A stretch of DNA of 64,000 bases, taken from the NCBI GenBank assembly GCA_014529385.2, contig CM043963.1, positions 97,902,912-97,966,911 of the forward strand. The letters are read 5' to 3'. Positions 11,260 through 21,808 of this stretch are shown piece after piece (position 1 is the stretch's first letter; each line of letters begins with the position of its first letter). The notes beneath the pieces were generated by a model. It had not been told where the DNA came from, did no database searches, and saw only the letters and a program-made list of their open reading frames with translations. A program made the translations under genes and the position numbers. This DNA comes from Adiantum capillus-veneris (Eukaryota > Streptophyta > Polypodiopsida > Polypodiales > Pteridaceae).

Positions 11260-12629
11260 CTAAGAAGTCTGAGAGGTACTTGTGGAAGTCTTGTTCTCCT
11301 TAGGCTTTCCCTTGTTGTGCTTCATCTCTTGGGAGAGAGCAATCGCTACCGCCTTGTTGAGATCCGCGGGGTCAAAGACTTCTACATCAAACTTGATATA
11401 TTCGTCTAACCCAAAAAAGGAAAGCCTCTTTGCGCTCATCATCCGATTTGCGTAATTAAGTGCCGAGCTGCAAAACATGGTTAGAAAAAGACATGACTGG
11501 CATACCATGTTGCTTGAGATTGCACAAATCTTCTTTCAATCGTGCTAGGTACTGGGGAGGCATAAACCGCGCCTTGAGCTTGTCTTGGAAGTCGGCCCAA
11601 TAAAACGAAAGGGACACGTCTCCGTCGGCTTCCTCTAGGTGCGTGGCTAGCTGTGCCTCTTGCCATGCGTGGTACCAATTGATGGCATCACCGGCAAGGT
11701 ACATAGCTGCCGTCAAAACCTTGCTATTTCGTGTCTTCTTAGTTGTCACAAAATAAGCATTAAATTGATGCAACCAAGAATGAATAACACTAGCGTCCAT
11801 CTTACCATAAACTTACTGAACGTCAACTTCTCGGTGATGGGGTTGTTGGAGTCCGAATCTCGGCTTGTGCCACTTGATGAACCACCAACATCTTTGGCCG
11901 GTTCGGGTTTCGAGGTGAGGACATGTAGTACCAAGTCGTTCATGCGTTGTTCTCTCTGGGCCTGACGTTCTAACTCCAAGGCCGCTCGCGCTTGCTCACG
12001 CTCATGCTCCATAGTAGCCTTTCTTTCTTCGGCCGCTTCCCTTCTTGCGTCGGCCGCCAAGCGCGCTTGCACAAGCTCACGCTCAATAGTAGCCTTTCTT
12101 TCTTCGGCCGCCAAGCGAGCTTGCTCCAAGTCGGCCTTTCTTGCCGCTTTTTTTTCTTTCAGTTCCTCGGCTGCCAAGCGATCGCGATCCTGTTTGTCTT
12201 GGCGGTCACACTCCGCGGCAATGCCAGTCGCCTCTTGCTTTGCCATCATGTCTATCATTGACTTAACCAAAGCCTCCATGGGGTTTGGTGCAATTCCTGG
12301 CGTAGATGGTGAAGGGGGAGGGTCACGAAAACCTCCTTGTTGCTGAAATTCTTCTTCACTACTTTCTTGCCCATCACTCTCATGCCCGGTATCCATTCCG
12401 CCTCGGGTAATGACCATGCACTGAAATTGTGGGTTCTTAAGTTCACGATGAACTTGGGTTCTTGTGGGTCTTGGGGTCTTGAGGGTCTTGAGTTCTTGAG
12501 GGTCTTGAGGTTCTTCTTTTGCTTGCAATCTGTGTTAGAGAAGGATCTCCTCTTCACCCGAGTTCTGCTCTTTTCCGCGGGCGCACCCCTTGGCGGCCTT
12601 GCGCTCACACCAAGGTTGCTTTTTCCCAC
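11260..12629 (-). pseudogene. Element C gag: coiled coil plus retrotransposon Gag domain
   Basis: Three overlapping minus-strand frames form one broken gag. The frame 12528-11746 begins with a Pro/Gln/Ser-rich tail and then a long Arg/Glu/Ala-rich segment (repeated RLAAEERKA and QARLAAD motifs) expected to form a coiled coil. The frame 11800-11456 is the capsid-like Gag domain: DASVIHSWLHQFNAYF, AGDAINWYHAW, then FQDKLKARFMPPQYLARLKED, matching the retrotransposon Gag family. The frame 11508-11260 continues with a Lys/Ser/Thr-rich tail toward the zinc knuckle. Frameshifts at about 11750 and 11480 show it is not functional as read. Confidence 0.8.
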
Positions 12630-12870
12630 CTCACGTCGATTGGCCGGCCGCTAAGTGCACGGTCCGCTCTCAATGAGTGAAAAGAGGCACAAGGGGAGGC
12701 TGGACAAGCCCTTCTTTCTTGGGTTTCCTGTCACTCTTCAAAAACACGATTAGGAATCGACACGCCCAAGTGAACTTGGGTTCGTGCGACCGCAACAAGC
12801 AAAAAAATTCTTGTGATTCTTGTGGTTCTTTCCTTGAGTGATACAGAACACTGCAAAGCTCTCATACCAA

Positions 12871-13948
12871 TGTAAGGTGCAGCGGAATGAATGTTGAACT
12901 TTGCTCAAGATGAGTGCTCCGAACTGTGCTCAAGGTTCCTTTTGTTCTTATGGAAGGGAGAGCCTTCCGTTCTTAGTGAGAGAGTGCAATGAACACAAAC
13001 AAAGTGAATGGACACTGTGCGCGAAATTGCATGAGACTGAGAGATAGAGAGAGAAGAGAATACGACACCAGAGACGTAATACCCTCCTCCGAAGGCCCCA
13101 CTCTCGTTGGCGAGAGTGGTCTACTATCGATTGCACAAACTCGTACAAAGTGGATGATGAGAACTGATGCAAGTCTAGGCTATGTCGATGTCGACGACGG
13201 GGATTTTGAGACCGACTCTATGGCTGAAAAACTCCGTACTTGCTCTGCTGTCCAAAAACGAAAGAAGGCTGAAATCTGATGAAGCCAAAAACGCTGGTTT
13301 AGGCTGAGATCTGCTAGCTGAAAACGTTGTTTTAGGCAGCCCAAAAACGTTGATTGTTGTTGTTGAAAAACGCTGGCTTTGCTTGTCAAAAATGCTGGTC
13401 CATGCTGTGGGGTATGGCAATGCTATTGAGTGCTGAAAACGCTAGGGTGCTGGATTTGTGGCGATGAAGCTTTGCTGAAAAACACGAGGGAGATGGGGGT
13501 CTTGCTTGGAGGAAAAACACCACCAAGAGGGAAAGGTTCTTGCTTGAGAGAGAGAGGGGGAACCTGCTGCCCTTGGCCTATGTTCTCCTTGCTCTTCTAC
13601 CAATTAGTGCTAGCGCTAGGTTTTTATTTATACAAACTTAGCAAAATTGCCCTACCTACTTTCCAACAATAAGTCACTTAAAATAATAAGTGAAAAATGT
13701 CAAAATTAGGGAAAATAGGTCTATGCACTGTAAAAATGCTCCTGATGGGTTCTAATGGAAATTTGATGATCATGCTATGTGCAACCAGAGGATATGCATC
13801 TAATCTAAGTGCCTGGACATGCACGGTCTGCGAACAGACTCACAAAAGTGCCAGATCACTTCCTATTCTAAACTGACTTGACTGAACTGAACCCTGATCA
13901 TGTTGTAGCTTGTCCACGGCCACATAGGGTTGGATGTGTCACGTGACA
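12871..13948 (-). repeat. 5' LTR of element C
   Basis: Nearly identical to 8371-9449. On the minus strand it ends ...CACCTTACA and is followed by the PBS TGGTATGAGAGC, one base off the standard initiator-Met site. Confidence 0.93.
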
Positions 13949-14450
13949 ATGGTACTTGAACACATTGTACATAAACAACTGTGCCATCTGGCCAGATTTT
14001 ATCTGCTTCCTCACAGGAATAAAATGGGTTGCTTGCTGAACCTACAAATAATGGTCCATATACCATCATTCCCTCTCGGCATTCTTGGAAGATCAAAGAT
14101 AAAATCCATACAATGCTTTCCCATTGCTTATCCAGAATCGGCAGTGGCTGTAATAACCCTGATGCCTTTTGCCTGTCAAACTTGACCTTTTGGCAAATCA
14201 CTCATGCTTGCACAAAGGCATCCACATCTCTCCTCAAAGTAGGCCAATAAAAGAATGTCTCTACCACCTTAATTGTCGCATCAATTCCACGATGCCTTGC
14301 ATCCATGACCTTATGTCGTATACGACTACTAGTGACACAAAGTCTGCCATGCATCATAATAAAAACATCTCTGAGGAGGTAGTGCTCATGACGTTGCCCA
14401 TCTTGCAATTGTTCAAAGATCCTTGCAAAATCTTCATCGGTAGCATACTA
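13949..14450 (-). pseudogene. Element A integrase N-terminal half
   Basis: Frames 14408-14202 and 14201-13954 read as the zinc-binding part (RHRGIDATIKVVETFFYWPTL, then a TGA where the first Cys of the C-X2-C pair should be, then VICQKVKFDRQKASGLLQPLP) and the start of the catalytic core. The core then continues at 8370 on the far side of element C. Confidence 0.85.
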
Positions 14451-15472
14451 TTCCTTCGTGTCATCAAGCTCGTGATGATAAGAAATGGACACAGCTGAAA
14501 TTTGTGGCTTCCTTGATAATGCATCAGCCACAACATTCTTCTTGCCTTCCACATGCATAATCTAGAAGTGGAACATAGAAAGAATGTTTGCCCATGGCAT
14601 ATGCTTTTCGGATAGCTTTGACTGTGTCAAGAAGTATCGCAAGGTCTGATAATCTATCTGGACAACAAAATCAGCACGTAACAGGTAGTGCTTCCAACTA
14701 GACAACGCATGAAGGGCGGCCAATAGCTATTTCTCATAGATTTGCATAGTCTTTTATGGCCCTTGCAAGATTCTGCTCTCATAAGCTACTACCTGGCCAT
14801 CTTGCATTAGCACTGCTCCGATGCTATTGCCACACGCGTCACACTGGACCACAAATGACTTCTTGAGATCTGGTACAACAATCACGGGATCTAAAGCCAA
14901 CTTTTCCTTTAAGAGACTAAAAGCTGAAATCTCTTTTTGGGTCCATTTGAAAGTGACCTCTTTCTTTTGCAAAGTGCGAAGAGGTGAAGCTATCTCTGCA
15001 AAATTGCTTATAAACCTTCTATAGTATGAGCACAATCCATGGAAGCTTCGGATATCGTGCACAATCTTTAAGTCTGACCATGTCTTAATAGCTTCAACCT
15101 TTGAGGGACCCATTCGGACACCATCTTTTGACACTACGTATCCAAGAAAGTGAATCTCTTCCAAGAAGAATTCACTTATCTTAGGATTGATAAGTAAGAT
15201 GTGACTGCGCAGCTCTTCGAACACAATGGTCAAGTGACGCCTATGCTCCTCTTCATTCTTCAAATAGACTATCATGTCATCAAAGAATGTGCCAACAAAT
15301 TTTTCATGCAAGCGGAAATCCGTTCCAACATCCTATTGAACGTAGCAGGAGCATTTATAAGCCAAATGGCATCACTAAAAACTCATAGAGACCAAATGTC
15401 GTCCTAAACGCAGTCTTGTGCATATCCTCAAGCCTTATACGAATCTGATGGTACCCACTCTTAAGGTCTATC
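14451..15472 (-). pseudogene. Element A reverse transcriptase and RNase H
   Basis: The main frame (15311-14754) begins at the palm: TFFDDMIVYLKNEEEHRRHL (FFDD catalytic box), then KISEFFLEEIHFLGYVVS, LCSYYRRFISNFAEIASPL, and the RNase H start FVVQCDACGNSIGAVLMQDG. RNase H continues in other frames to about 14450 (for example VADALSRKP). To the right (15312-15472) come the upstream palm motifs [10 protein letters not shown] and [20 protein letters not shown], with a stop where NAPATF begins. The gene is interrupted at 15472/16103 by a solo LTR. RT normally copies the element RNA into cDNA; this copy is dead. Confidence 0.9.
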
Positions 15473-16102
15473 TGTCACAAACTGCTGACGTGTCAAGTCA
15501 GTGAAGAGCAGAGCCAACCTTCAAATCTCGGCCGACGGGCCTAAACCCTAAGAAGAACAAGCAGCAACAGAAAAAGAAGTCCTACCAACTTATGGGACCC
15601 CATCCGACGGGGCCCAAGAGACATAAAGGAGTTAAAATAAAGCAGGACCCACACACACACACACACACACAAAGGCTTGCGCAGCCAACTGATGATGTGG
15701 CAGACTATACGAATTTCTTCGTTTTGCCTTGACTGCTGAGTGACAGTTGTACGGATTTCCGTGATTTACGCTCATAGCTTTTGGGCATGCTTTTGAGTTT
15801 AAAGGCTTTTCATGTACACTAATTTTGGGGCCTAGGGCCTTTAAATATGAGGCCATGGGCTCATTCTCTGGCATGCTTCCTGGAGAAGGTGCGGAGTCTG
15901 GAGTATTGGCTTGTACTGAGTTGATGCAATATAAAGAAATACCGAAAGGGGCGCCAAGGTTTGGGGCCAATACTCTCCGGGGTGGAATTCCGCCACTCCG
16001 TGTCGCATGTTGTCTCTCTCTCTCAGTTCAGTTGTTATTGAAGTGCTCAAAGTCTGTTCAGTCTATTCTTTTCTATTGGCACGTGGTGCCCATCTTGTGA
16101 CA
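15473..16102 (+). mobile_element. Solo LTR of family S
   Basis: 630-bp LTR, TGTCACAAACTGCTGACG...CATCTTGTGACA, flanked by ctatc at 15468-15472 and 16103-16107. It sits in the element A RT between the Arg-Ile and Asp-Leu-Lys codons of the palm. No internal sequence remains, so it is the product of LTR-LTR recombination. Contains an (AC)n tract (15649-15671), an AATATAAAG-type poly(A) signal, the AAATACCGAAAGGGG module (15931-15970) and a short (TC)n. Confidence 0.92.
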
Positions 16103-16245
16103 CTATCCTACTGAAAATTGCAGCACCCTCTATATGGTCAAGAATATCATCAATCCTTGGAATAGGAAACCTGTTCTTGATAGTATTCTTATTCAACGCA
16201 CAAAGTCACTCCACCCTTACTTCATCGTGCATCGGGCACGCTCCC
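16103..16245 (-). pseudogene. Element A RT, fingers/palm segment
   Basis: Minus strand reads [18 protein letters not shown] followed by ILDHIEGAAIFSRI, which joins the palm across the solo LTR. Further upstream codons do not match the expected [11 protein letters not shown], so the RT is already degraded here. Element B is inserted at ctccc (16241-16245). Confidence 0.8.
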
Positions 16246-16776
16246 TGTCACAAAGTGATGACGTGGCGGACAGCAGAAACCCTAATTTTTGCCAAAAACC
16301 CTAAAATTCCTGCAAATCCTAATTTCAGCCAAAAACCCTAATTTCCGAAAATCGCGGAGGTTGAAAAAATAATAATAATAATTAAAATGATGAGCGACGC
16401 GAATTTTGCTTTTTTTATTAAAAAAAAGAGAAAGACTCTCTAAGAGAGAGAGAACTGATGCTTTTTATTTTAAAAGCTTTTGGGGCTCTGCTTTTGGGGC
16501 ATCCCTTGTATCTTTAAACAAGTGGTGAGGGCTTCACTTCTCAGAGCATCTGGACGCAGAGCCTGAGAGTGAAACCCTAACCGCTTTCTTGTACTTTGAT
16601 GATTGATTATTATAAAAAGAAATACCGAAAGGGGCGCCAGTCTTTGGGGCCAATATCTCTAGGCACGGAACTCCGCCGGGCCAGTGCAAATCTATTGTGA
16701 TCTGTGAATTGTTTTGAAGTGGTTATTTGGTGCTGTCGCGGTTGATTCTTGACTTCGAGTGTCCAAGTCTGTTCCA
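16246..16776 (+). repeat. 5' LTR of element B
   Basis: TGTCACAAAG...TCTGTTCCA. The first 110 bp hold several telobox-like AAACCCTAA motifs; the AAATACCGAAAGGGG module is at 16621-16635. A TGACGTGG bZIP-type site lies at the extreme 5' end. Confidence 0.93.
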
Positions 16777-16849
16777 GTGGTATCAGAGCACGGCCGATTT
16801 CTCTTCTACGGGAAATCCGATCCCCGACAAAAAAAATTCCGCGGCACCT

Positions 16850-17444
16850 ATGGCTTCAGGCAATGATCAGTCGACTCCCTCTCCATCTGGAGATGCGGGC
16901 TGGGATCACAACGAAGATTCAGACAGAGAGTATGGACCGCCTTGGCCTACTTAGGCAGAGCGGCCAGAGATGATGCTCAATTTTGCCAAGGACCCGAAGA
17001 TGGCAAAATATATGAACCAGACCTCTTTGGGAGAGGTACAGATGGAGTGGCAAAGAACCACAACGCCACTCCCGAAACCCGCTCTCAAGAAACCTTTTGC
17101 CTCCAAGAAAATATACGAAGAAGGAAATGGAGAACGTGGTTGATGCACGGATTACTCAGCTTTTTGACGCACAAAAGAAAGCCAAAAAGCACGGCAAAAA
17201 GCAGAAGAAAAGCACTGACTTTCCAGGTTATTTGGGTCGTCAGTCGACTTTTGACAAGGCAAAGAAACAGAAGAAGCGTGTTCGATTTGAAGGCGTACCC
17301 AGTTCTTCTTCTTCTTCTTCTTCTTCTTCTTCTTCTTCTTCTTCTGATAGTTCTTCTAGCTCCTCGGATTCGAGCGAAGAAGACAGAAAAGGTAAAAAGC
17401 GAAGCAAGAAACAAAGCTTCGGAAAGGGCAAGAAAAAGACAAAG
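16850..17444 (+). pseudogene. Element B gag, 5' part
   Basis: ATG at 16850 starts a short frame (MASGNDQSTPSPSGDAGWD) that stops at 16954 because of a frameshift. Another frame continues (from about 17097) with PPRKYTKKEMENVVDARIT, a basic segment, a (TTC)n-encoded serine run (17303-17345) and a very basic Lys-rich tail. A solo LTR interrupts it at 17444; the frame on the far side is continuous with this one. Confidence 0.75.
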
Positions 17445-19157
17445 TGAAACCGGCCCGTGGTGGGGCGGTAGGCGTTGGCTTTCACCCGAAATTCTTTACT
17501 TTAAACACACACACAGAGCACTTTGCAAAGAGAACCTGCGACGGGAGTTAACACTTGAATACACACACGGCTCGGAAGCTAGAATGCTCCGAGCAGACGC
17601 CGACAACCTGTAGGCCCCAAAATTGGCGCCCCTTTCGGTATTTCTTTATTCTTTAGGAGGGTAAATTACAAGGTAAGGTCCTGGGAATCCTTCACGTGTA
17701 TCCACCTAGATACCATTTGATTTGGCCAAATTTCGGCAACATAACAGCCCCAAAACTTGCGCGAAACCGATTCCCCTGCTGGAACTCGCTTGCACTGACG
17801 TATACCCTCTGATTCCTGTCCAAAAACAGTAAATTCAGCACGCTGTATTTACTGGTTTTTGCCCTGTTTTCAGCCCCAAACAGTCCCCTAACTGTCCTTT
17901 GCCAGTGGGGCACGATTCCCAATGATCCTGGCGTCCGTATGGCTGAAAAACAGTAAAATTACAGCGCATACACAGCGCTGATTTTGCACCTGTATGGTGA
18001 GGTTATGACCCTCACCAGTGCCTGCTTTGGAGCAGCAGCTAGCTACCCCTGTTCCTGCTCAAGGAAGCTCTTGCCTCAGCACAAAAGCATGAACCCACAC
18101 AACTGTACATCAGTCAAATGAGGAGCCCTCTTGTGGGGCATCACATAACTGCACGTAGGGGAGAGAGAGAGAGCAGTGTGTAGTGTGCAGGGCATCACTC
18201 CTAGCACCACACTGTACATGAGAGGGAAAGGAAGCACTCCATAGCTCTTAACCTGTGACAGGTTGCAAATGAAGCATCCTCTCAGCATAAATCGAGCGCC
18301 CTCTCTTCTGCCCTTGACCTGTAATGCATCTGTGAACAAACAGATGCAAAAAGGAGAAGATTTGCATGGCTGCCAAAACCTGCGTATCGCTGAAAACGCA
18401 GCAAAACAGCCCTGTAAACACGCATCTGATGCCTTCCAATGCTGAAAAAGAGCTCCTTGGACCTAGGCAAAGTCATGGGAAGCTCAAAAATGGAGAGAAA
18501 TGGCTGAAAATCAGTGTAATCAGCCTCCAAAACTGCTCCCAAAAGTCAGTTACGGGTTCTGTTCTCCCAGACTTGGTAAATTGACCAAAAAGTGCCACTT
18601 GGCACTCATACATGCAATTTCCCCGCATTGGGCTTCCTGCTTAAAAATCTCTCAACTGGTGCATCAGTTCACTTTGCAGCAGAGTACTAAAATGTTCCCT
18701 TGGTCATACCGAAGGTAATGACGCGAACACATTTCACGGCCCAAAATGGCAGTTTCCTAATTTTTAGGAGATGCTTCCGTCGGGCTCCCGCTGGTCTTCT
18801 GACCATCTATCCTCATTGGGACCGCATCCAAAAGTGTAATGTGGCCCAACTGTCGGATACTTTCTGTTGGTGATCCCACCTTGACTTTATGCCTTTATTG
18901 AGTTCACTTCCTAGTATCCACCAACTTGCTAAGTGCGACGGGGGGGACCTGTATGATCTTGCTCTGAGCCTAGACATCCTCTTACCATACGGATTCCAGT
19001 GCCGACCAACTTCCCGTCTGCGGGTGAAACTACCGTTCACATTGGCCATACAATGTCCGACCATTTGCAACTTCAAAAAGAGGGTCTCAAAAATTAAACA
19101 AAAATCATTGGAAAGAAACCAACAACTAAGGTTAGCAGTTGCCACGTCTTCGTGACA
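17445..19157 (-). mobile_element. Solo LTR of family A, inserted in element B gag
   Basis: 1713 bp; plus-strand ends TGAAACCGGCC and CGTGACA. A perfect 5-bp duplication caaag flanks it (17440-17444; 19158-19162). It is homologous to the element A 3' LTR and the element D 5' LTR. Module AATACCGAAAGGGG (sense) lies at 17612-17651. The open frames inside it show no known domain. Confidence 0.92.
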
Positions 19158-19162
19158 CAAAG

Positions 19163-20190
19163 AAGGCTACATCTCGCCCAGAGACTGACAGTTCTACTGA
19201 GGACTCGTCTACAAACAGCTCAGATTCCGATGAGACGGAAGAAGAATTTTTACAAAGCCAACCAGTATGACTTTCTCGAAGATAAAAGCAAGAAAGTCCG
19301 AGAGTTTAAGGAAGGTGGCCACTCGATCAAGTTTGATACTTTTCAGGATACTCAGATGCTTCGAAGGCTTTGTCTTTTATACAGCAGTTTGACATCACTT
19401 TCGTGGGAGGATGATATTCAGAGCACTCCAAGATTCGGAGAGCTACCTCTTACCTTAAGGGGAATGCTCGTACTTGGTGGTCCACGCTTCTTTTAACAAG
19501 AGTGCGGCAGTTAAATAGCTGAAATTTAAGAAGCTTTTTATTTCTTCTTGGTTCACGCAAGAATATAAACGAGATGTACGAGCTGCTTGGAACCATCTTC
19601 GGATGACCAAGAAAGATACAATCAATGCTTATTGTGAAAGATTCTGGAGCTCTTTTCTACCCGCCTCTTCATTCAAGAAGATCTCGTTCAGAGAACAGAT
19701 TGAGCGGTTTACCTTGGGTCTACCTACAGAGATCCGAGATCACTGCTTGGAACAGAAGTCAGCTTCTATTCAGGAGTTGATGAGTCATGCAAAGCGGGGC
19801 TTTGCCATTCACTCTAGCAGTCTGACCTACCCCACAGATGAGGCCATGATACAACGAGCCGAACAGACTTCTGGGAATGAAAGTAGAAAGAAAAAGAGCC
19901 ACCCAGAGAAAAATGATGCACGACCCAAGCTTACTCCTGAGGAGAGAGCTCGCTTCATCAGAGAGGGGAAGTGCTTTGGATGCGGGGAACAGGGACATAT
20001 CTCCGCAAAGTGCCCTAATAAGGCACAGAAAGAAAAGAATGATAAAGACGACGACAGGTCTGAGAGTTCGAGAGCAGCTGAGGAATGTGGCAGAAAGGCA
20101 GATAGAAAAGCAGAACTGGTACCACATGGCGTGGGACCTGCACCGAATCTAATGAATGAAAGTACAAACTTTACCGCTTTTGGGGCAAAG
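19163..20190 (+). pseudogene. Element B gag, 3' part, with zinc knuckle
   Basis: Past the solo LTR one frame reads KALSFIQQFDITFVGG and GNARTWWSTLL, aligning with KALSFLQQFDKAYAGG and GNAGQWWTTLL of the element D gag, with a stop near 19495. The next frame (19603-20193) continues with KKDTINAYCERFWSSFLP and ends with the CCHC knuckle CFGCGEQGHISAKC (19972-20013) and an Asp/Arg/Lys-rich linker. It would package RNA in the particle; at least two frameshifts disable it. Confidence 0.85.
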
Positions 20191-20600
20191 TGAAGGATCA
20201 AGAAGCTCTTTTGAAGGAGCCAAGGCCAACTTCTTTTCACTTGGAATTGGCGGCTCGATTTGGAATTACGCCCGACAGACTGACGCCACAGGCGGAGGTA
20301 GTTCGACTAGCACCTGGATGGGATGTTGCCATTACACCGAGCATTGGCAAACTTCGTTTGCAATGACAAGGGTGTTCAGGGCACACGAGTGACGTTCTAC
20401 TCAAGATCCCTTGGTACCACAAGAACTACGCCGTGGTTGACTACCGGGCCGAGAAAGCGACTTTGATAAATGAAGGGCTTAGAGATTGTACTTGATGAAC
20501 TTCAGTTTCTTACTCATTCTTTTGGGAGAGAACTGAACGATGGATAAAGGTTGAATACGTTTTGACCTGATCTAAAGAACGCCAAGATTTTTCTCCACAC
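20191..20600 (+). pseudogene. Element B protease relic
   Basis: In broken frames the sequence reads FEGAKANFFSLELAARFGI and then ITPSIGKLRLQ, aligned with FDPGAKANFISPELASKLGI of element D; the catalytic Asp-Pro-Gly has become Phe-Glu-Gly. Two further frame changes lead to the RT start. Confidence 0.65.
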
Positions 20601-21559
20601 TCATGCCGATTGCTTTTCAGAGGGCCTGAAGATCATACCATTGATCTGATACCTGGAAGCACGTCACCGAACCGGCCACCCTACCGTGTGAGCCGAGCAC
20701 AGAATGAAGAGATTATGAACCAAGTGAAAGACCTCTTGGAAAAGGGTCTTGTCCAGCCTAGTACTTCACCGTCTTGCTCTCCAGTGTTGTTGGTTTTGAA
20801 GAAAGACGGATCTTGGAGAATGTGCATCGATTATAGCGCTCTCACCAAAATCACCATCAAGAACAGATTTCCGATTCCTAGGATCGATGATATACTTGAC
20901 ACGTTACAGGGATCCTCGTGCTTTAGCAGGATTGACTTGAAGAGTGGATATCATCAGATCAGGATAGCGCCGAGAGATGTCTACAAGACAGCTTTTCGGA
21001 CGACTTTTGGGTTATTTGAGTTTTTGGTGATACCTTTTGGCTTAACCAATGCTCCTGCGACATTTAACCGGATGATGGACAGGATTTTTCGAGAGTACAG
21101 TTTGGCACTTTCTTTGACGACATCATTGTTTTCTCCAAGAATGAGGCAGAACACAGAGATCATCTCCTTCAAGTCTTTCAGGGATTACGAGATCACACGT
21201 TAGTGATTAATGCAAAGAAAAGTGAATTTTTCCTACCAGAGATACACTTTTTGGGACACATTGTGTCAGGAGCAGGAGTGCAAATGGACCCGGCCAAGAT
21301 AGAGACTATCCGCGATTGGCCCGATTTGAGGAATGTCCATGAAGTTAGAAGCTTCTTGGGACTGTGTTCGTACTACAGGCGGTTCATACGAAAGTTTGCA
21401 GAGGTTGCTTCCCCTTTGCATACCTTGACACAGAAAGGAGTACCTTTTTTGTGGGGACCCACAGAGGTGACTGCCTTTCGGACATTGAAAGAGATATTGA
21501 CTACGGGACCTATTTTGACTTTGCCTGACTTGCAGAAGTCATTTGAAGAACCTATTCTT
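20601..21559 (+). pseudogene. Element B reverse transcriptase
   Basis: The frame from 20610 has [77 protein letters not shown] and [21 protein letters not shown] frameshift near 21105 moves the catalytic [15 protein letters not shown] into another frame; after a second change the frame from 21203 continues INAKKSEFFLPEIHFLGHIV and LCSYYRRFIRKFAEVASPL up to DLQKSF at 21548. RNase H is then replaced by element D sequence. This is the best preserved RT core in the gypsy stack. Confidence 0.9.
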
Positions 21560-21808
21560 GATGGTATTCTTGTTCAGTGCACGGTAGTCTATGCACATAC
21601 GCCATGAGCCATCCTTTTTCTACACCAACAACACTCGAGAACAGAATGGAGATGAACTGGGCTGAATCAGCCCCTTTTCTAACAGCTCCTGTACCAGGCC
21701 CATTATCTCTTTCTGTTGAGCCGCACTAACCGTGTACGGAGGCTTATTTGGTGGGCTATTGCCTGGCACCAAATCTATCACATGGTCCTCGGGTCTCTCT
21801 GGCGGTAA
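21560..21808 (-). pseudogene. Element D RT N-terminal fragment
   Basis: Read on the minus strand: LPPERPEDHVIDLVPGNSPP, NKPPYTVSAAQQKEIMGLVQ, ELLEKGLIQPSSSPFCS and, after a stop, KKDGSWRM, then a frame change and LNKNTIKN. A stop codon (21809-21811) separates it from the gag-protease frame. Confidence 0.8.

Larger units (their letters stand above)
8371..13948 (-). mobile_element. Element C: gypsy-type element with gag and protease only
   Basis: Complete insertion of 5578 bp with two LTRs (8371-9449 and 12871-13948, both about 1.08 kb) and a perfect 5-bp target duplication atggt (8366-8370 and 13949-13953) inside the element A integrase. On the minus strand the order is 5' LTR, PBS TGGTATGAGAGC (about 12858-12869), gag, zinc knuckle, protease, an undefined 1-kb stretch, a chromodomain-like scrap, a purine tract (AAAAGGAGGGGA) and 3' LTR. 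RT, RNase H and integrase core are absent, so it must have depended on another element. The LTRs remain very similar, which suggests it is among the younger events here. Confidence 0.92.

Noticed and set aside
16260-16350. Interstitial telomere block
   Set aside because: The AAACCCTAA motifs are separated by other sequence and lie inside both LTRs of element B; they are teloboxes, not a telomere array.
17445-19157. Host gene or small non-autonomous element with its own internal region
   Set aside because: The whole segment aligns with the other family-A LTRs and has LTR ends plus a 5-bp duplication, so a solo LTR explains it.
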